64,000 nt of DNA. Source: JBCBWG01 sp038523925. GTDB lineage: Bacteria > Pseudomonadota > Alphaproteobacteria > Rhizobiales > Hyphomicrobiaceae. Of the stretch, positions 1-7,789 are shown in pieces. How positions within the stretch are numbered: position 1 is the first letter of the stretch; every line of letters starts with the position of its first letter. The DNA is taken from assembly GCA_038523925.1 (NCBI GenBank), contig JBCBIY010000003.1:224571-288570 (forward strand), in the 5' to 3' direction. Made by a program: the position numbers and the translations under genes. The notes beneath the pieces were generated by a model. That model was given only the letters and a program-made list of their open reading frames with translations. It did no database searches and had not been told where the DNA came from.

Positions 1-212
1 GGCCGGCGCGACGGCTGCACGTAGGCCGCGTTCCAAGGCCGCGGCCCGAGCGAGCGCAGCGTCGTCGCCGGGTGAAACGTGCCGGCGCCGACCTCCATGT
101 CGTAGGGCTGCAGGATCGCGCAGCCATGGCCCGCCCAGAACTGCTGCAGCGTCAGGATCATGTCCTGGAATGATGTTGTCGGCGACAGCTTGGATGGCTC
201 GGTGTCAGTCAT
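1..212 (-). CDS. glyQ: Glycyl-tRNA synthetase alpha subunit, N-terminal part (cut by window edge)
   Basis: GlyQ is the catalytic alpha chain of the bacterial alpha2beta2 glycyl-tRNA synthetase, which charges tRNA-Gly in the cytoplasm. Only the first 70 codons are present; the gene continues beyond base 1. The visible residues contain the highly conserved family block FWAxxGCAILQPYDMEVGAG followed by TFHPATTLRSLGP and WNAAYVQPSRR, which is diagnostic. The start is the ATG at 212, giving MTDTEPSKLSPTTSFQD, an N-terminus of normal length for the family. The beta subunit gene (glyS) would be expected further left on the same strand. The next gene upstream on this strand encodes an exported protein and is separated by about 120 bases. 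Confidence 0.96.
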   Translation of the reverse strand, partial: MTDTEPSKLSPTTSFQDMILTLQQFWAGHGCAILQPYDMEVGAGTFHPATTLRSLGPRPWNAAYVQPSRR

Positions 213-331
213 GGCGTCCTGCAAGCGCGCGTTTCGCTCAATTGGATGAGCCGCCTCGTAGCCCATTCGCCAGCCGAGTGGAACCGGATGCCATGGGCGG
301 CACTGAAAGACGCGCCCGCCCAACACCAGCG

Positions 332-1243
332 TTATCGTCTGGCGGCGCGGCGGATGCGGCGGAGGACGCGGGACATGTCCCGGTTCGCGGCGGCGCCGTC
401 ACGCATCATCGCGAACAACGCACGGTCGGAGGTGAGCTGCGGATCGGTTCGATCAATTACACCAGTGCAGTAGACCAGCGCCCGGTCAAAACGAATTTGC
501 GCGACCTGCCCTTTTACGAACCCAACGTTGCCACGTGCCTCTTTGACGGCTGGGTCATCAATTGCGATCCCGAGGTCGTAGATTGCGTTCAGGTCGTTCA
601 GCGACCAGTACGTCAGCCGGCAGGAATCAGCATAGAGCACATGGCCGGCGGCTGCGCCCGGCGACTTTGCGGACTTGATATCGGCAATCAACTCAGCCGG
701 CTTTGGACAGAGAACGGGGTCTCCGCGCCGCCGCCGGCGGGCCCGCGAGTAGGGCGCGCGTACGCGGACACGATCGCCGCTGCCGCTTAGTCGCAAGGCT
801 TGCCGGCACGCCTGCGCAAGCGACACGCTTACGCCGACGTTCTTTCGATTGAGGTCAGACCGGATCCGCGCGAGGTCCGCTTCGACATGGCAGAAGAACG
901 AAATGAACTCTTTCCCGCAAGCGTTCAACGCACTCCGGCGGCGAAGTTCGTCTTCAAATCGCGCCTTGAGTGCGGGATCCGCACCGCTGCGCGTGACGAC
1001 CTTTCGAGCGAGCGCGAGAAACGCTTTCGATTGATCGACGTCGCCAATGAGATCGCGGCGGCGCTCTGCGTCTTCGAGCGCGTTGGCACTGGCTGCGACC
1101 TCGTCAAGCGATGTCGCATAGCCATCGAGCATCCGCAGCACGGTCTCGGATGCAGCCGCTGGCGCTGCTGCCAAGAGCGGCAACGCTATCGCGGCTGCCA
1201 GCCGCGCGAAAGGTCTCCAAGCGGCCAGCACTTCGTTGAACAT
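332..1243 (-). CDS. Exported protein of unknown function with six cysteines
   Basis: I do not recognise the family. The predicted product has about 303 residues. From the ATG at 1243 it opens with a short charged region, a hydrophobic stretch around residues 13-26 and an AAPAAASE cleavage-like site, so a Sec signal peptide and periplasmic location are likely. The mature chain is mainly helical in character and has six cysteines (in the contexts NACG, FFCH, AQAC, VLCP, DSCR and VYCT), which suits disulfide bonding in the periplasm. A basic patch of arginines precedes the VLCP cysteine. Start choice is uncertain: an in-frame ATG at 1279 and a TTG at 1294 would add residues before the signal peptide, but only 1243 has a GGAG-like site just upstream. 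It sits between glyQ and a small membrane protein gene on the same strand. Confidence 0.7.
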   Translation of the reverse strand: MFNEVLAAWRPFARLAAAIALPLLAAAPAAASETVLRMLDGYATSLDEVAASANALEDAERRRDLIGDVDQSKAFLALARKVVTRSGADPALKARFEDELRRRSALNACGKEFISFFCHVEADLARIRSDLNRKNVGVSVSLAQACRQALRLSGSGDRVRVRAPYSRARRRRRGDPVLCPKPAELIADIKSAKSPGAAAGHVLYADSCRLTYWSLNDLNAIYDLGIAIDDPAVKEARGNVGFVKGQVAQIRFDRALVYCTGVIDRTDPQLTSDRALFAMMRDGAAANRDMSRVLRRIRRAARR

Positions 1244-1297
1244 CCTGCCGCGCTCCGCTTGTGCCTGCCGTTCCGCCATGCGACGCGGCGTCAAAAT

Positions 1298-1486
1298 CTA
1301 CCGAGGGCGATACTCGCCGCTCTTTTCGTCAAGTTTCAGCTCGCCGAGGTTGCGCGGCTCATCAGCCTTGGCGCGCATCTGCTGGCGCCGCGCCCGCTGA
1401 TCGGCCGCGAGCTGAGCTGACGACTTTACAGCGCGGTACCCGAAGTAAGCGCCGGCACCTGCCAGTGCGATCAACCAAATCGGCAT
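1298..1486 (-). CDS. Small single-pass membrane protein, 62 residues
   Basis: The product begins MPIWLIALAGAGAYFGYRAV, one N-terminal membrane-spanning segment, followed by a charged soluble tail rich in Arg, Lys, Glu and Asp and ending EKSGEYRPR. No enzymatic motif is visible. It lies 17 bases downstream of the S49 peptidase gene on the same strand, so the two are probably co-transcribed, and it is followed by the exported Cys-containing orphan. Proteins with this layout are common hypothetical proteins in Hyphomicrobiales. The function is unknown. Plausible roles such as assisting the neighbouring peptidase are only inference from position. Confidence 0.62.
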   Translation of the reverse strand: MPIWLIALAGAGAYFGYRAVKSSAQLAADQRARRQQMRAKADEPRNLGELKLDEKSGEYRPR

Positions 1487-1503
1487 GACGCTTCCTCCCT
1501 AAC

Positions 1504-2346
1504 CTACAAACCGTAGCGCGCCCACAAGGCACGCTCTTCGATTGCCGACAAAACCCCGCCGCCGACACCTTCGCCGACGTCGCGGAGCCCGGACACGTCG
1601 CCATCGATCCCGGGCAGGCGACGCAACCGCGCAAACAGCCCCTTCCGGCTCGTCGGCACGACGCGGAGCTGCACCTTATCACCATGCAGCGACCGCATCT
1701 TCGTGCGTACATCCATAATGCCGTCGGCAAGCCCAAGTTCGACCGACGTTGCTCCAGCCCAAAATCGCCCCGTGAACAGATCAGGTTCTGTCGTCGAGAG
1801 TTTGGCACCGCGGCGATCTTTTACGACGCCGATGAAGACGTCGTGGATCTCCCGCTGCAGCGACAGTAGATGATCAATATCTTCGGATTTCTCAGGCTTG
1901 AAGGGGTCGAGCACGGACTTGTTTTCGCCCGCCGTATAGACCCGCCGCTCGATGCCGAGCTTGTCGATTGCCTCGACGAAGCCGAAGCCAGCGGCGACGA
2001 CGCCGATTGAGCCAAGGATAGACGACGGGTCGACGTAGATTTCGTCACCCGCAACCGCGATGAAATATCCGCCAGAGGCTGCGACGTCCTCGCAGAACAC
2101 GTAGACCTTCTTTTCTTTCTCCGTCGCAAGCTGGCGGATGCGCTTGAAGATCAGGTTCGACTGGACCGGCGAGCCACCTGGCGAGTTCACGAGGATCGCG
2201 ACGCTTGGCAGCTTCGACATCGTGAACGCTTTCTCCAGCGGACCGGCAAGCGCGGCAAGCGAGAGCCCCTGCCGGAACCCGCCACCGCCAATGGGCCCGT
2301 TCAGACGCAAAACAGGCACCGTTGGCTTCGATGTGAAGGGCCACAT
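1504..2346 (-). CDS. S49 family serine peptidase (SppA/SohB-like)
   Basis: Members of peptidase family S49 are Ser/Lys-dyad proteases related to signal peptide peptidase A and to phage capsid proteases. The 280-residue product shows the family landmarks: NSPGGSPVQS near residues 54-63, the nucleophile Ser91 in AASGGYFIA, the GSIGVV block near 112-117, and the general base Lys143 in GENKS. It is about the length of a single protease domain, like SohB without a long N-terminal extension, and I see no clear transmembrane anchor, so it may be cytoplasmic or peripheral. The last 40 residues are variable and Gly-rich. An ATG at 2346 with a GGAG about 8 bases upstream supports the start. The 62-residue membrane protein gene follows directly. 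Confidence 0.92.
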   Translation of the reverse strand: MWPFTSKPTVPVLRLNGPIGGGGFRQGLSLAALAGPLEKAFTMSKLPSVAILVNSPGGSPVQSNLIFKRIRQLATEKEKKVYVFCEDVAASGGYFIAVAGDEIYVDPSSILGSIGVVAAGFGFVEAIDKLGIERRVYTAGENKSVLDPFKPEKSEDIDHLLSLQREIHDVFIGVVKDRRGAKLSTTEPDLFTGRFWAGATSVELGLADGIMDVRTKMRSLHGDKVQLRVVPTSRKGLFARLRRLPGIDGDVSGLRDVGEGVGGGVLSAIEERALWARYGL

Positions 2347-2434
2347 AGGGAAACTCCGTGGGACTGGAACGCATTAGGCAGGCGCAATCCGCCGTCGCTG
2401 ATCAGCGGAGGCGCGGGAACGGCCGCAGCGGGTC

Positions 2435-3277
2435 TTAGCTGACCATTGGCCAGGCATCCAGCGCGGCAGGCGCGCGCATGGCGGCTTCGATAGGGGCGCA
2501 ATACGACCCGTCGGATGAATGGAGCGTAAGGCCCGGCGCAATCGAAAGCGGCGCCCGGCTGCCCTTGGTCCCGCGCACAACGCAGCGAATAGCGGGCGCA
2601 TTGGCCTTCGCGTGCACCGGCAGGACGCACAGCCCGCCAAAGCGCCCGTCGAATGCTGAGAGAACGTCGGCGAGCTGGCCCGCCGGATAGATGATGACCG
2701 CTTCACCGCCCGGCCGGACGATGCGCGCCATGGTGCGTGCCCAGACTTCGAGCGTACCGGGCTCAGCGATATGGGCGGCACGCTTCAGGGCGTTTGCCGG
2801 CGCGCGCGCGGCGTGCTCTGCGTGAAACGGCGGGTTGGCGAGCGCCAGATCGTAGTGGTTCGCAGATAACAGGCGCGCGGCGTCGGCTGTGCCGATGTCA
2901 CAGGGGATCACCCGCGCCCGGCCATCGGGTCGGTTGCGGCGAACATTGTCAGTTGCCAGCCGCACGAGCGCGTCATTGCGTTCAACGAGATCGACCGCCG
3001 CGACGCTACACCGCGCGGCCACTGCGAGTCCGACGGTGCCGACACCTGAGCCGAGATCTGCGGCAGTTACGGCTTTATCGCCACCATCTGGAACCGGCGC
3101 GAGCGCTGCAAGCAGAACGGCATCGAGACCCGCGCGATAGCCCTGTCGCGGCTGGCGCAGAGTAAGCGCACCGCCGAGGAACACATCTTCGGTCACCGCG
3201 ATGCCGCCCGCTTCGGCTTGCGCGTCCTCCGCGACATCTGCAGCCGCTGGTGCTCTCACTGATCGTCCACGATCCAT
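2435..3277 (-). CDS. SAM-dependent methyltransferase, TrmN6 / tRNA1(Val) A37-N6 type
   Basis: This 280-residue protein has a Rossmann methyltransferase fold of the TrmN6 (YfiC) type, which in E. coli methylates N6 of A37 in tRNA1-Val. Family signs are the opening hydrophobic block ending RQPRQGYRAGLDAVLLAA, motif I DLGSGVGTVGLA (residues 74-85) for SAM binding, an acidic motif II in VDLVERN, and the catalytic NPPF tetrad at 148-151. NPPF is typical of enzymes that methylate an exocyclic amino group of adenine or glutamine. The gene overlaps the upstream DUF2007 gene by 22 bases, so translation is probably coupled. Substrate identity is inferred from the family; other N6-adenine or glutamine targets are possible. 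Confidence 0.88.
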   Translation of the reverse strand: MDRGRSVRAPAAADVAEDAQAEAGGIAVTEDVFLGGALTLRQPRQGYRAGLDAVLLAALAPVPDGGDKAVTAADLGSGVGTVGLAVAARCSVAAVDLVERNDALVRLATDNVRRNRPDGRARVIPCDIGTADAARLLSANHYDLALANPPFHAEHAARAPANALKRAAHIAEPGTLEVWARTMARIVRPGGEAVIIYPAGQLADVLSAFDGRFGGLCVLPVHAKANAPAIRCVVRGTKGSRAPLSIAPGLTLHSSDGSYCAPIEAAMRAPAALDAWPMVS

Positions 3278-3483
3278 TGGCCGAGATCCGCCTGGCGCAA
3301 GACCGAACGCGCGAGCGACAACTTCTCGTCGTCGACCAGCACACGCTTCGGGAACACCCCGATCGAGCCCTCAACAATGCTCATGTTCTGGTCGGCCACA
3401 ACGACGCGACACCCGGCGTCACGCAGCAGCACTTCAACAAAGTTGACGAGGACCGGATCGTTAGACTTCACGATTTCGCGCAT
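3256..3483 (-). CDS. DUF2007 domain protein
   Basis: The 75-residue product matches the small DUF2007 (putative signal-transducing/prokaryotic regulatory) family. It opens MREIVKSNDPVLVNFVEVLL, then has DAGCRVVVADQNMS, EGSIGVFPKRVLV and a C-terminal helix with LARSVLR. The family is a compact alpha/beta domain that in some proteins binds regulatory partners; its molecular role is not settled. It is the first gene of a minus-strand unit with the TrmN6-like methyltransferase, the S49 peptidase and the small membrane protein. The gene for polyprenyl diphosphate synthase starts divergently about 126 bases away, so the promoters for both directions lie in 3484-3609. Confidence 0.87.
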   Translation of the reverse strand: MREIVKSNDPVLVNFVEVLLRDAGCRVVVADQNMSIVEGSIGVFPKRVLVDDEKLSLARSVLRQADLGQWIVDDQ

Positions 3484-3609
3484 GCTGCCTCAAGCGTTAG
3501 AGAGCCGATCGAGTATGGCACCGCCTGTTTCTGCGGCAAAGTGCCGTCGGGCCGCCGCGTACGCGGACGACTACATCTAGGCTAGCCATTAAGCAGGAGC
3601 TCTAATCGC

Positions 3610-4626
3610 GTGGGACAGGTTGTATCGCTCGACGAGAAACGGTCGGCCCAGCGCGCGCTTGCTCCGATGCTCGCGCTTGTTGAGGCGGAGATGCAGGACG
3701 TCAACCGCATCATCCTCGACAAGGCGATCTCCGACGTCGATCTCATCCCCAAGCTATCGCATCATTTGATCGAAAGCGGCGGCAAGCGGCTGCGCCCGAT
3801 GATGACCATCGCGGCCTCGAAGCTTTGCAACTACGAAGGCCGCGGCCACATCACGCTCGCGGCTTCGGTGGAGTTCATGCACACCGCGACGCTGCTCCAC
3901 GATGATGTTGTCGACGAGAGCGATGTCCGGCGAAGCAAGGCAACGGCGCGGCTCCTCTGGGGCAATCAGGCAAGCGTTCTTGTCGGAGACTTTCTGCTCG
4001 GCCAGGCGTTTCGAATGATGGTCGAGGTCGGCTCTCTCGATTGCCTTCGCATTCTGTCGAACGCTGCCGCAGTCATCGCAGAAGGCGAAGTGCTGCAGTT
4101 GGCGGCCGCAAAGAACCTCAAGACCACCGAAGACGCCTACCTCACGATCATCAACGCCAAGACCGCCGCGCTGTTTGCAGCCGCGACGGAAGTCGGCGGC
4201 GCCCTGGCCGGCCGGCCTAAGGACGAGCAGGATGCGCTGCGCTCATACGGCCAGTCGCTCGGTATCGCGTTTCAGCTTGTCGACGATGCGCTCGACTACG
4301 CAGGCGATGCGGCAAACCTCGGCAAGTCCGTCGGCGATGATTTCCGCGAGGGCAAGATCACACTGCCGGTCATTCTCGCCTATCGCCGCGGCGACGACGA
4401 GGAACGCGCATTTTGGAACCGGTCGATCACCACCGGCGACGCAAACGATGAAGACCTCGCCCACGCCATCAATCTGATCGGGCGCCACCGCGCGATCGCG
4501 GCCACGTTTGAACGCGCGCGCCACTACGGCGAGATCGCCCGCGACGCGCTCGCGATCTTTCCTGAATCAAACGAAAAGCAAGCGCTGCTCGACGTCGTCG
4601 ACTTCGCGATCGCCCGCGCAAACTGA
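3610..4626 (+). CDS. ispB: Polyprenyl (probably octa- or decaprenyl) diphosphate synthase
   Basis: This trans-prenyltransferase condenses isopentenyl diphosphate units onto an allylic primer to make the side chain of ubiquinone. The 338-residue protein carries both Asp-rich Mg-binding motifs: the first aspartate-rich motif in LLHDDVVDESD (Asp98, Asp99, Asp102) and the second in QLVDDALDY (Asp225, Asp226, Asp229). GGKRLRP near residues 57-63 is the IPP-binding region. The start is the GTG at 3610, preceded at a good distance by AGGAG. Chain length cannot be read directly; alphaproteobacteria usually make a C50 chain. It is transcribed towards ispE, which lies on the opposite strand 13 bases beyond its stop, so the two isoprenoid genes are convergent. 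Confidence 0.95.
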   Translation: MGQVVSLDEKRSAQRALAPMLALVEAEMQDVNRIILDKAISDVDLIPKLSHHLIESGGKRLRPMMTIAASKLCNYEGRGHITLAASVEFMHTATLLHDDVVDESDVRRSKATARLLWGNQASVLVGDFLLGQAFRMMVEVGSLDCLRILSNAAAVIAEGEVLQLAAAKNLKTTEDAYLTIINAKTAALFAAATEVGGALAGRPKDEQDALRSYGQSLGIAFQLVDDALDYAGDAANLGKSVGDDFREGKITLPVILAYRRGDDEERAFWNRSITTGDANDEDLAHAINLIGRHRAIAATFERARHYGEIARDALAIFPESNEKQALLDVVDFAIARAN

Positions 4627-4639
4627 GAACCTCACGGCC

Positions 4640-5512
4640 TCAGTCCGCGCCAAGCGTCGTCGCCTGCACCCACCAACCGGGCTCGCGTGCGGACACCTCC
4701 GCCGCCGCGTCTTCCGCGGCCTCGGCGCTATCGAAAACCGCAAACATCGTTGGGCCGGCGCCGGAGAGCCGCACATGCCTCGCGCCATCACAAGCTTCGA
4801 GCGTACGGCGGACTTGAGCGATCTCAGGCACAACGTCGACAGCGGCAGCCTCAAGGTCGTTGCCAGCCGTCGACATCAACCGATCGAGGTCATCGCCGCT
4901 CAAGCCCGTGCTGTGATCGCTTGGCGGGCGAGGCTCGGAAAACGCGCTGCCACGGGCCGCGAACGCCTTGAAGACGGCGCGGGTTTTGTCAGCGGGGACA
5001 GACGTCTGGGGGTTGGCGAGGACAACGTACAGGGGATCGGCCAACCGCACGGGCGAAAGCTGCTCGCCGATGCCCGCCACCCAGCAGGTCTCGTTAACGA
5101 GACAGACCGGCACGTCGGCGCCAAGTTGAAGCGCAAGGCCTGCCCAATCGACGCCCCCGGCCGCCTCAGCATTGTGGCTGCGAACGAGCCTGAGGTAGGC
5201 CGCAACGTCAGCCGAGCCGCCACCAAGGCCGGCGGCTGCCGGTATGATCTTCTCGACCGTGACAGTAGGAAGCGCCAGATCAGGATACCGGTCTTTGAGC
5301 AGCGTGACTGCGCGGCTTACGAGATCGCCCGGCCCAATCGCAGACGCGCCCGCTCCGACATAACGGACGGCGCCGCCAGTGTCGCCGTCAACCGTGAGAC
5401 GGTCAGCCAAGCCGGCGAACGCGATCAGGCTTTCGAGTGTGTGGTAGCCGTCCGGCCGGCGGCCGGTGACCGCCAGCGTCAGGTTGACCTTTGCCCTGGC
5501 GCGCGCGCTCAC
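4640..5512 (-). CDS. ispE: 4-diphosphocytidyl-2-C-methyl-D-erythritol kinase
   Basis: IspE phosphorylates CDP-methylerythritol in the non-mevalonate (MEP) isoprenoid pathway. It belongs to the GHMP kinase superfamily. The 290-residue product starts with ARAKVNLTLAV (the catalytic-lysine motif of the family), then RPDGYHTLES, and has the glycine-rich ATP loop PAAAGLGGGSADVAAYL near residues 90-106. A C-terminal LSGAGPTMFAVFD block completes the GHMP signature. No ATG is placed suitably; the GTG at 5512 gives the usual N-terminus and lies 16 bases after the stop of the upstream TPR gene, so the two are likely in one transcript. Longer readings extend into sequence that overlaps the TPR gene in another frame. 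Confidence 0.95.
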   Translation of the reverse strand: MSARARAKVNLTLAVTGRRPDGYHTLESLIAFAGLADRLTVDGDTGGAVRYVGAGASAIGPGDLVSRAVTLLKDRYPDLALPTVTVEKIIPAAAGLGGGSADVAAYLRLVRSHNAEAAGGVDWAGLALQLGADVPVCLVNETCWVAGIGEQLSPVRLADPLYVVLANPQTSVPADKTRAVFKAFAARGSAFSEPRPPSDHSTGLSGDDLDRLMSTAGNDLEAAAVDVVPEIAQVRRTLEACDGARHVRLSGAGPTMFAVFDSAEAAEDAAAEVSAREPGWWVQATTLGAD

Positions 5513-5528
5513 GGGCGTGTCCGGTGGA

Positions 5529-7289
5529 CTACCGGACCGGGCTGGTGCCGGGCTTCTGCTCCGTGCGCACAAACGTCTTGCCTGGCAGCCCCTGACGCAG
5601 CTTGCCGCGGATCTTGATGATCTCTTCCGGCTCCGGCTTGAACCAAAGCGCCAGCTCCCACTGGTAACGCGCCTCACGATAACGCCCGACCCGCCATAGC
5701 GCATCGCCCAGGTGATCGTTGAGGATTGGATCCTCAGGCTTCAACTCGACAGCCCGCTCAAGGTGTTTGACGGCCTTCTCGACGTCGCCAAGCCGGTAAT
5801 AGGCCCAGCCGAGGCTATCAACGATGTAGCCGTCATCAGGCTTCAACCGCACCGCCGTCCTGATCAGGTCGAGACCTTCGCTCAGACGCTGGTTCCGGTC
5901 GACCCACGAATACCCCAGATAGTTGAGGATCAACGGCTGGTTCGGATTGAGCGTCTTGGCCTTCAGCAGGTCAGCTTCCGCCTTCGGCCACTGCTTCGTG
6001 CGCTCATAGCAGGTCCCGCGCGCATACCAGTAAGTCCAGTCGCGCGGCTGCGGCTCGCCCACAAGTTCAATCGCCTTCGTGTAGTACGTGATCGCCTCAT
6101 CATAGCGCTTGCGCGACCGCAGCATATTCGCGAGCGCTTCAATCGCTTCAAGGTTGCGCGGCTCCCGCTCGATCTTGGCGATCAGTTTCTTGCGCGCCTC
6201 TTCGACGCGATCCATCGCGTTGAGATTGAGCGCCAGGCGGATCTCGATCGGGCCTTCGAAGGCCGTGCCTTCGCGGATCGCGTTGTAGGTTTCATTCGCC
6301 CGCTCAAAGTCGCGGACAGTCTCATAGACGTTCGCCAGCGACGCTTGGGCGAAGGGGAAGTCCGGCTTCAGCGACAGCGCGAGCTGAAGGTAGATCATGC
6401 CAAGTGGCGTGCCGCCGCCTTCAGTCGAAAGCGCTTCGCCGAGGCCGTAGAACGCTTCTGCGAGCCCGGCCTTTGGATCTGTGATCATGCGCTTCTGCGC
6501 TTTGCCGGCCTCAAGGTCCTTGATGAGCTGCGTCGATGCGGGATGACCGATGCCGCCGCTGCGGGCCACATAGCGGCGCATGATGGCAAGTGCGCCGTCC
6601 TTGTCGCCACGCGCCGCCCGCGACAGCGCAAACGCGATTGCCGTGCGGGGCGCGCGCAGGTCCTTCTGCACGACAGAGCGGAAACTGGCGTTTGCAAGTT
6701 TGCGGCGATTGACAAGATCGGCGACCAGCGCGCGGTGGTAGGAGGTGTAGAACTCCGCCCATTCCGCCTGCTTCTGTCCATTCAAAACGCGGACGGCGCG
6801 TTTGCGGTCGCCGGCGGCGTAAGCGGTCCAGCCGCGGGCCAGCGTCGCCGTCAATTCAGCAATCGGGCCGCTGGCGGACGCGCGGAAGTGACGGTCCGCC
6901 GTCTTGAACTTGCCGCTCCGAAACGCAGCCGTTCCGAGCCACAGCCGCGCGAGGCGATGTCCTGGACGCTGCTTGATGAGGGTCGCCGCGTGCTTCGACG
7001 CTTCGCGGACACGGCCCTCGCTTGCATCCATCATAAAGGCGCGCTCGATGATGGCCGGGGTGTCGGGCGCGCGAGAGAGGGCACCTTCGTAGAACTGCGA
7101 GGCGGAACGCGTATCATTAAGGCCGCGGGCGACGCGCCCGGCGAGATAGCTTCCGAGCTTGCTGTTCAGAACGGGCCGTTTGTCGTCCGACGATTGGGCT
7201 GCGGCAGATGTCGCAAAGCCGAACGCGGCGAGGCCGCAGATCGCCGTTGCCGCGAGACCGCTGAGGTCTCGTGTCACTGAGAAGCGCAT
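5529..7289 (-). CDS. Exported tetratricopeptide-repeat protein
   Basis: The 586-residue product begins at the ATG at 7289, which follows a clear GGAG and GGGG stretch. It has a signal peptide with hydrophobic core LAATAICGLAAFGFATSAAAQ, so it is periplasmic or outer-membrane associated. The rest is a helical solenoid of TPR units; clear ones near the C-terminus include WAYYRLGDVEKAVKHLERAV and ILNDHLGDALWRVGRYREA, and others run through the middle from about residue 60. No catalytic motif is present. Such proteins usually act as scaffolds for envelope complexes. The gene is immediately upstream of ispE on the same strand; the association with ispE is common in Hyphomicrobiales genomes as I know them. 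Any partner is unknown. Confidence 0.88.
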   Translation of the reverse strand: MRFSVTRDLSGLAATAICGLAAFGFATSAAAQSSDDKRPVLNSKLGSYLAGRVARGLNDTRSASQFYEGALSRAPDTPAIIERAFMMDASEGRVREASKHAATLIKQRPGHRLARLWLGTAAFRSGKFKTADRHFRASASGPIAELTATLARGWTAYAAGDRKRAVRVLNGQKQAEWAEFYTSYHRALVADLVNRRKLANASFRSVVQKDLRAPRTAIAFALSRAARGDKDGALAIMRRYVARSGGIGHPASTQLIKDLEAGKAQKRMITDPKAGLAEAFYGLGEALSTEGGGTPLGMIYLQLALSLKPDFPFAQASLANVYETVRDFERANETYNAIREGTAFEGPIEIRLALNLNAMDRVEEARKKLIAKIEREPRNLEAIEALANMLRSRKRYDEAITYYTKAIELVGEPQPRDWTYWYARGTCYERTKQWPKAEADLLKAKTLNPNQPLILNYLGYSWVDRNQRLSEGLDLIRTAVRLKPDDGYIVDSLGWAYYRLGDVEKAVKHLERAVELKPEDPILNDHLGDALWRVGRYREARYQWELALWFKPEPEEIIKIRGKLRQGLPGKTFVRTEQKPGTSPVR

Positions 7290-7789
7290 TGGTCCCCTAT
7301 CTCCCAGTTCCTGCGGATATCCGGCGCGCGCACCGGGACAACTCCGACTCGTATTGAAGACTACGGCAGTTTGGCGACGCAACTGCCGGGACGACGCCAG
7401 CATTAAGCCGCTGTCGGTATTGGTGTCACAAATTGGTCACGCAAGCATTACGCGGAAGTCACGTTCGATGCGTTTCCCAGTCGCAGGATTAAGCGTCGCG
7501 GCGGGCCCATGATCGCATCGCGCGGCACCGGCTCAGGCGAAACCGCCATGACGCGTGAAGGCCCGTCATCCGAGAGCGTCTGAACAATGCAAGCGCTTTT
7601 GCGTAAAGCGACCAATTCTCGATCTTGAACACCCTCGCTTTTATCTGCCGCGAGATATCCCAAAGGCGAAACGCAACGCCCAATCACGTTTTTGCGTTCT
7701 CATCTGCCGTTCAGCTTCGAAGCATCAAATCGCTGCCGCGATTCATGCGCGATCTATCGAGCGCGCGTCTTCGAAAGAGGAATAAATCG
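7290..7789. other. Divergent 500-base intergenic region, no gene seen
   Basis: This stretch separates the minus-strand TPR gene from the plus-strand opgC-like gene, so both promoters should lie here. I find no credible coding sequence; short open frames have no family resemblance. Two related short direct repeats, ATTGGTGTCAC (7419-7429) and AATTGGTCAC (7431-7440), lie about 130 bases upstream of the TPR start and could be a protein-binding site. The right part is poorer in GC than the flanking genes. No terminator-like hairpin with a T run is visible. Confidence 0.45.

Noticed and set aside
4508..5617. 369-codon plus-strand frame over ispE
   Set aside because: Antisense to ispE, which has complete GHMP kinase motifs; the peptide has no domain features.
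5712..7280. 522-codon open frame antisense to the TPR gene
   Set aside because: It is the shadow of a clear TPR protein with signal peptide on the other strand and shows no motif of its own.
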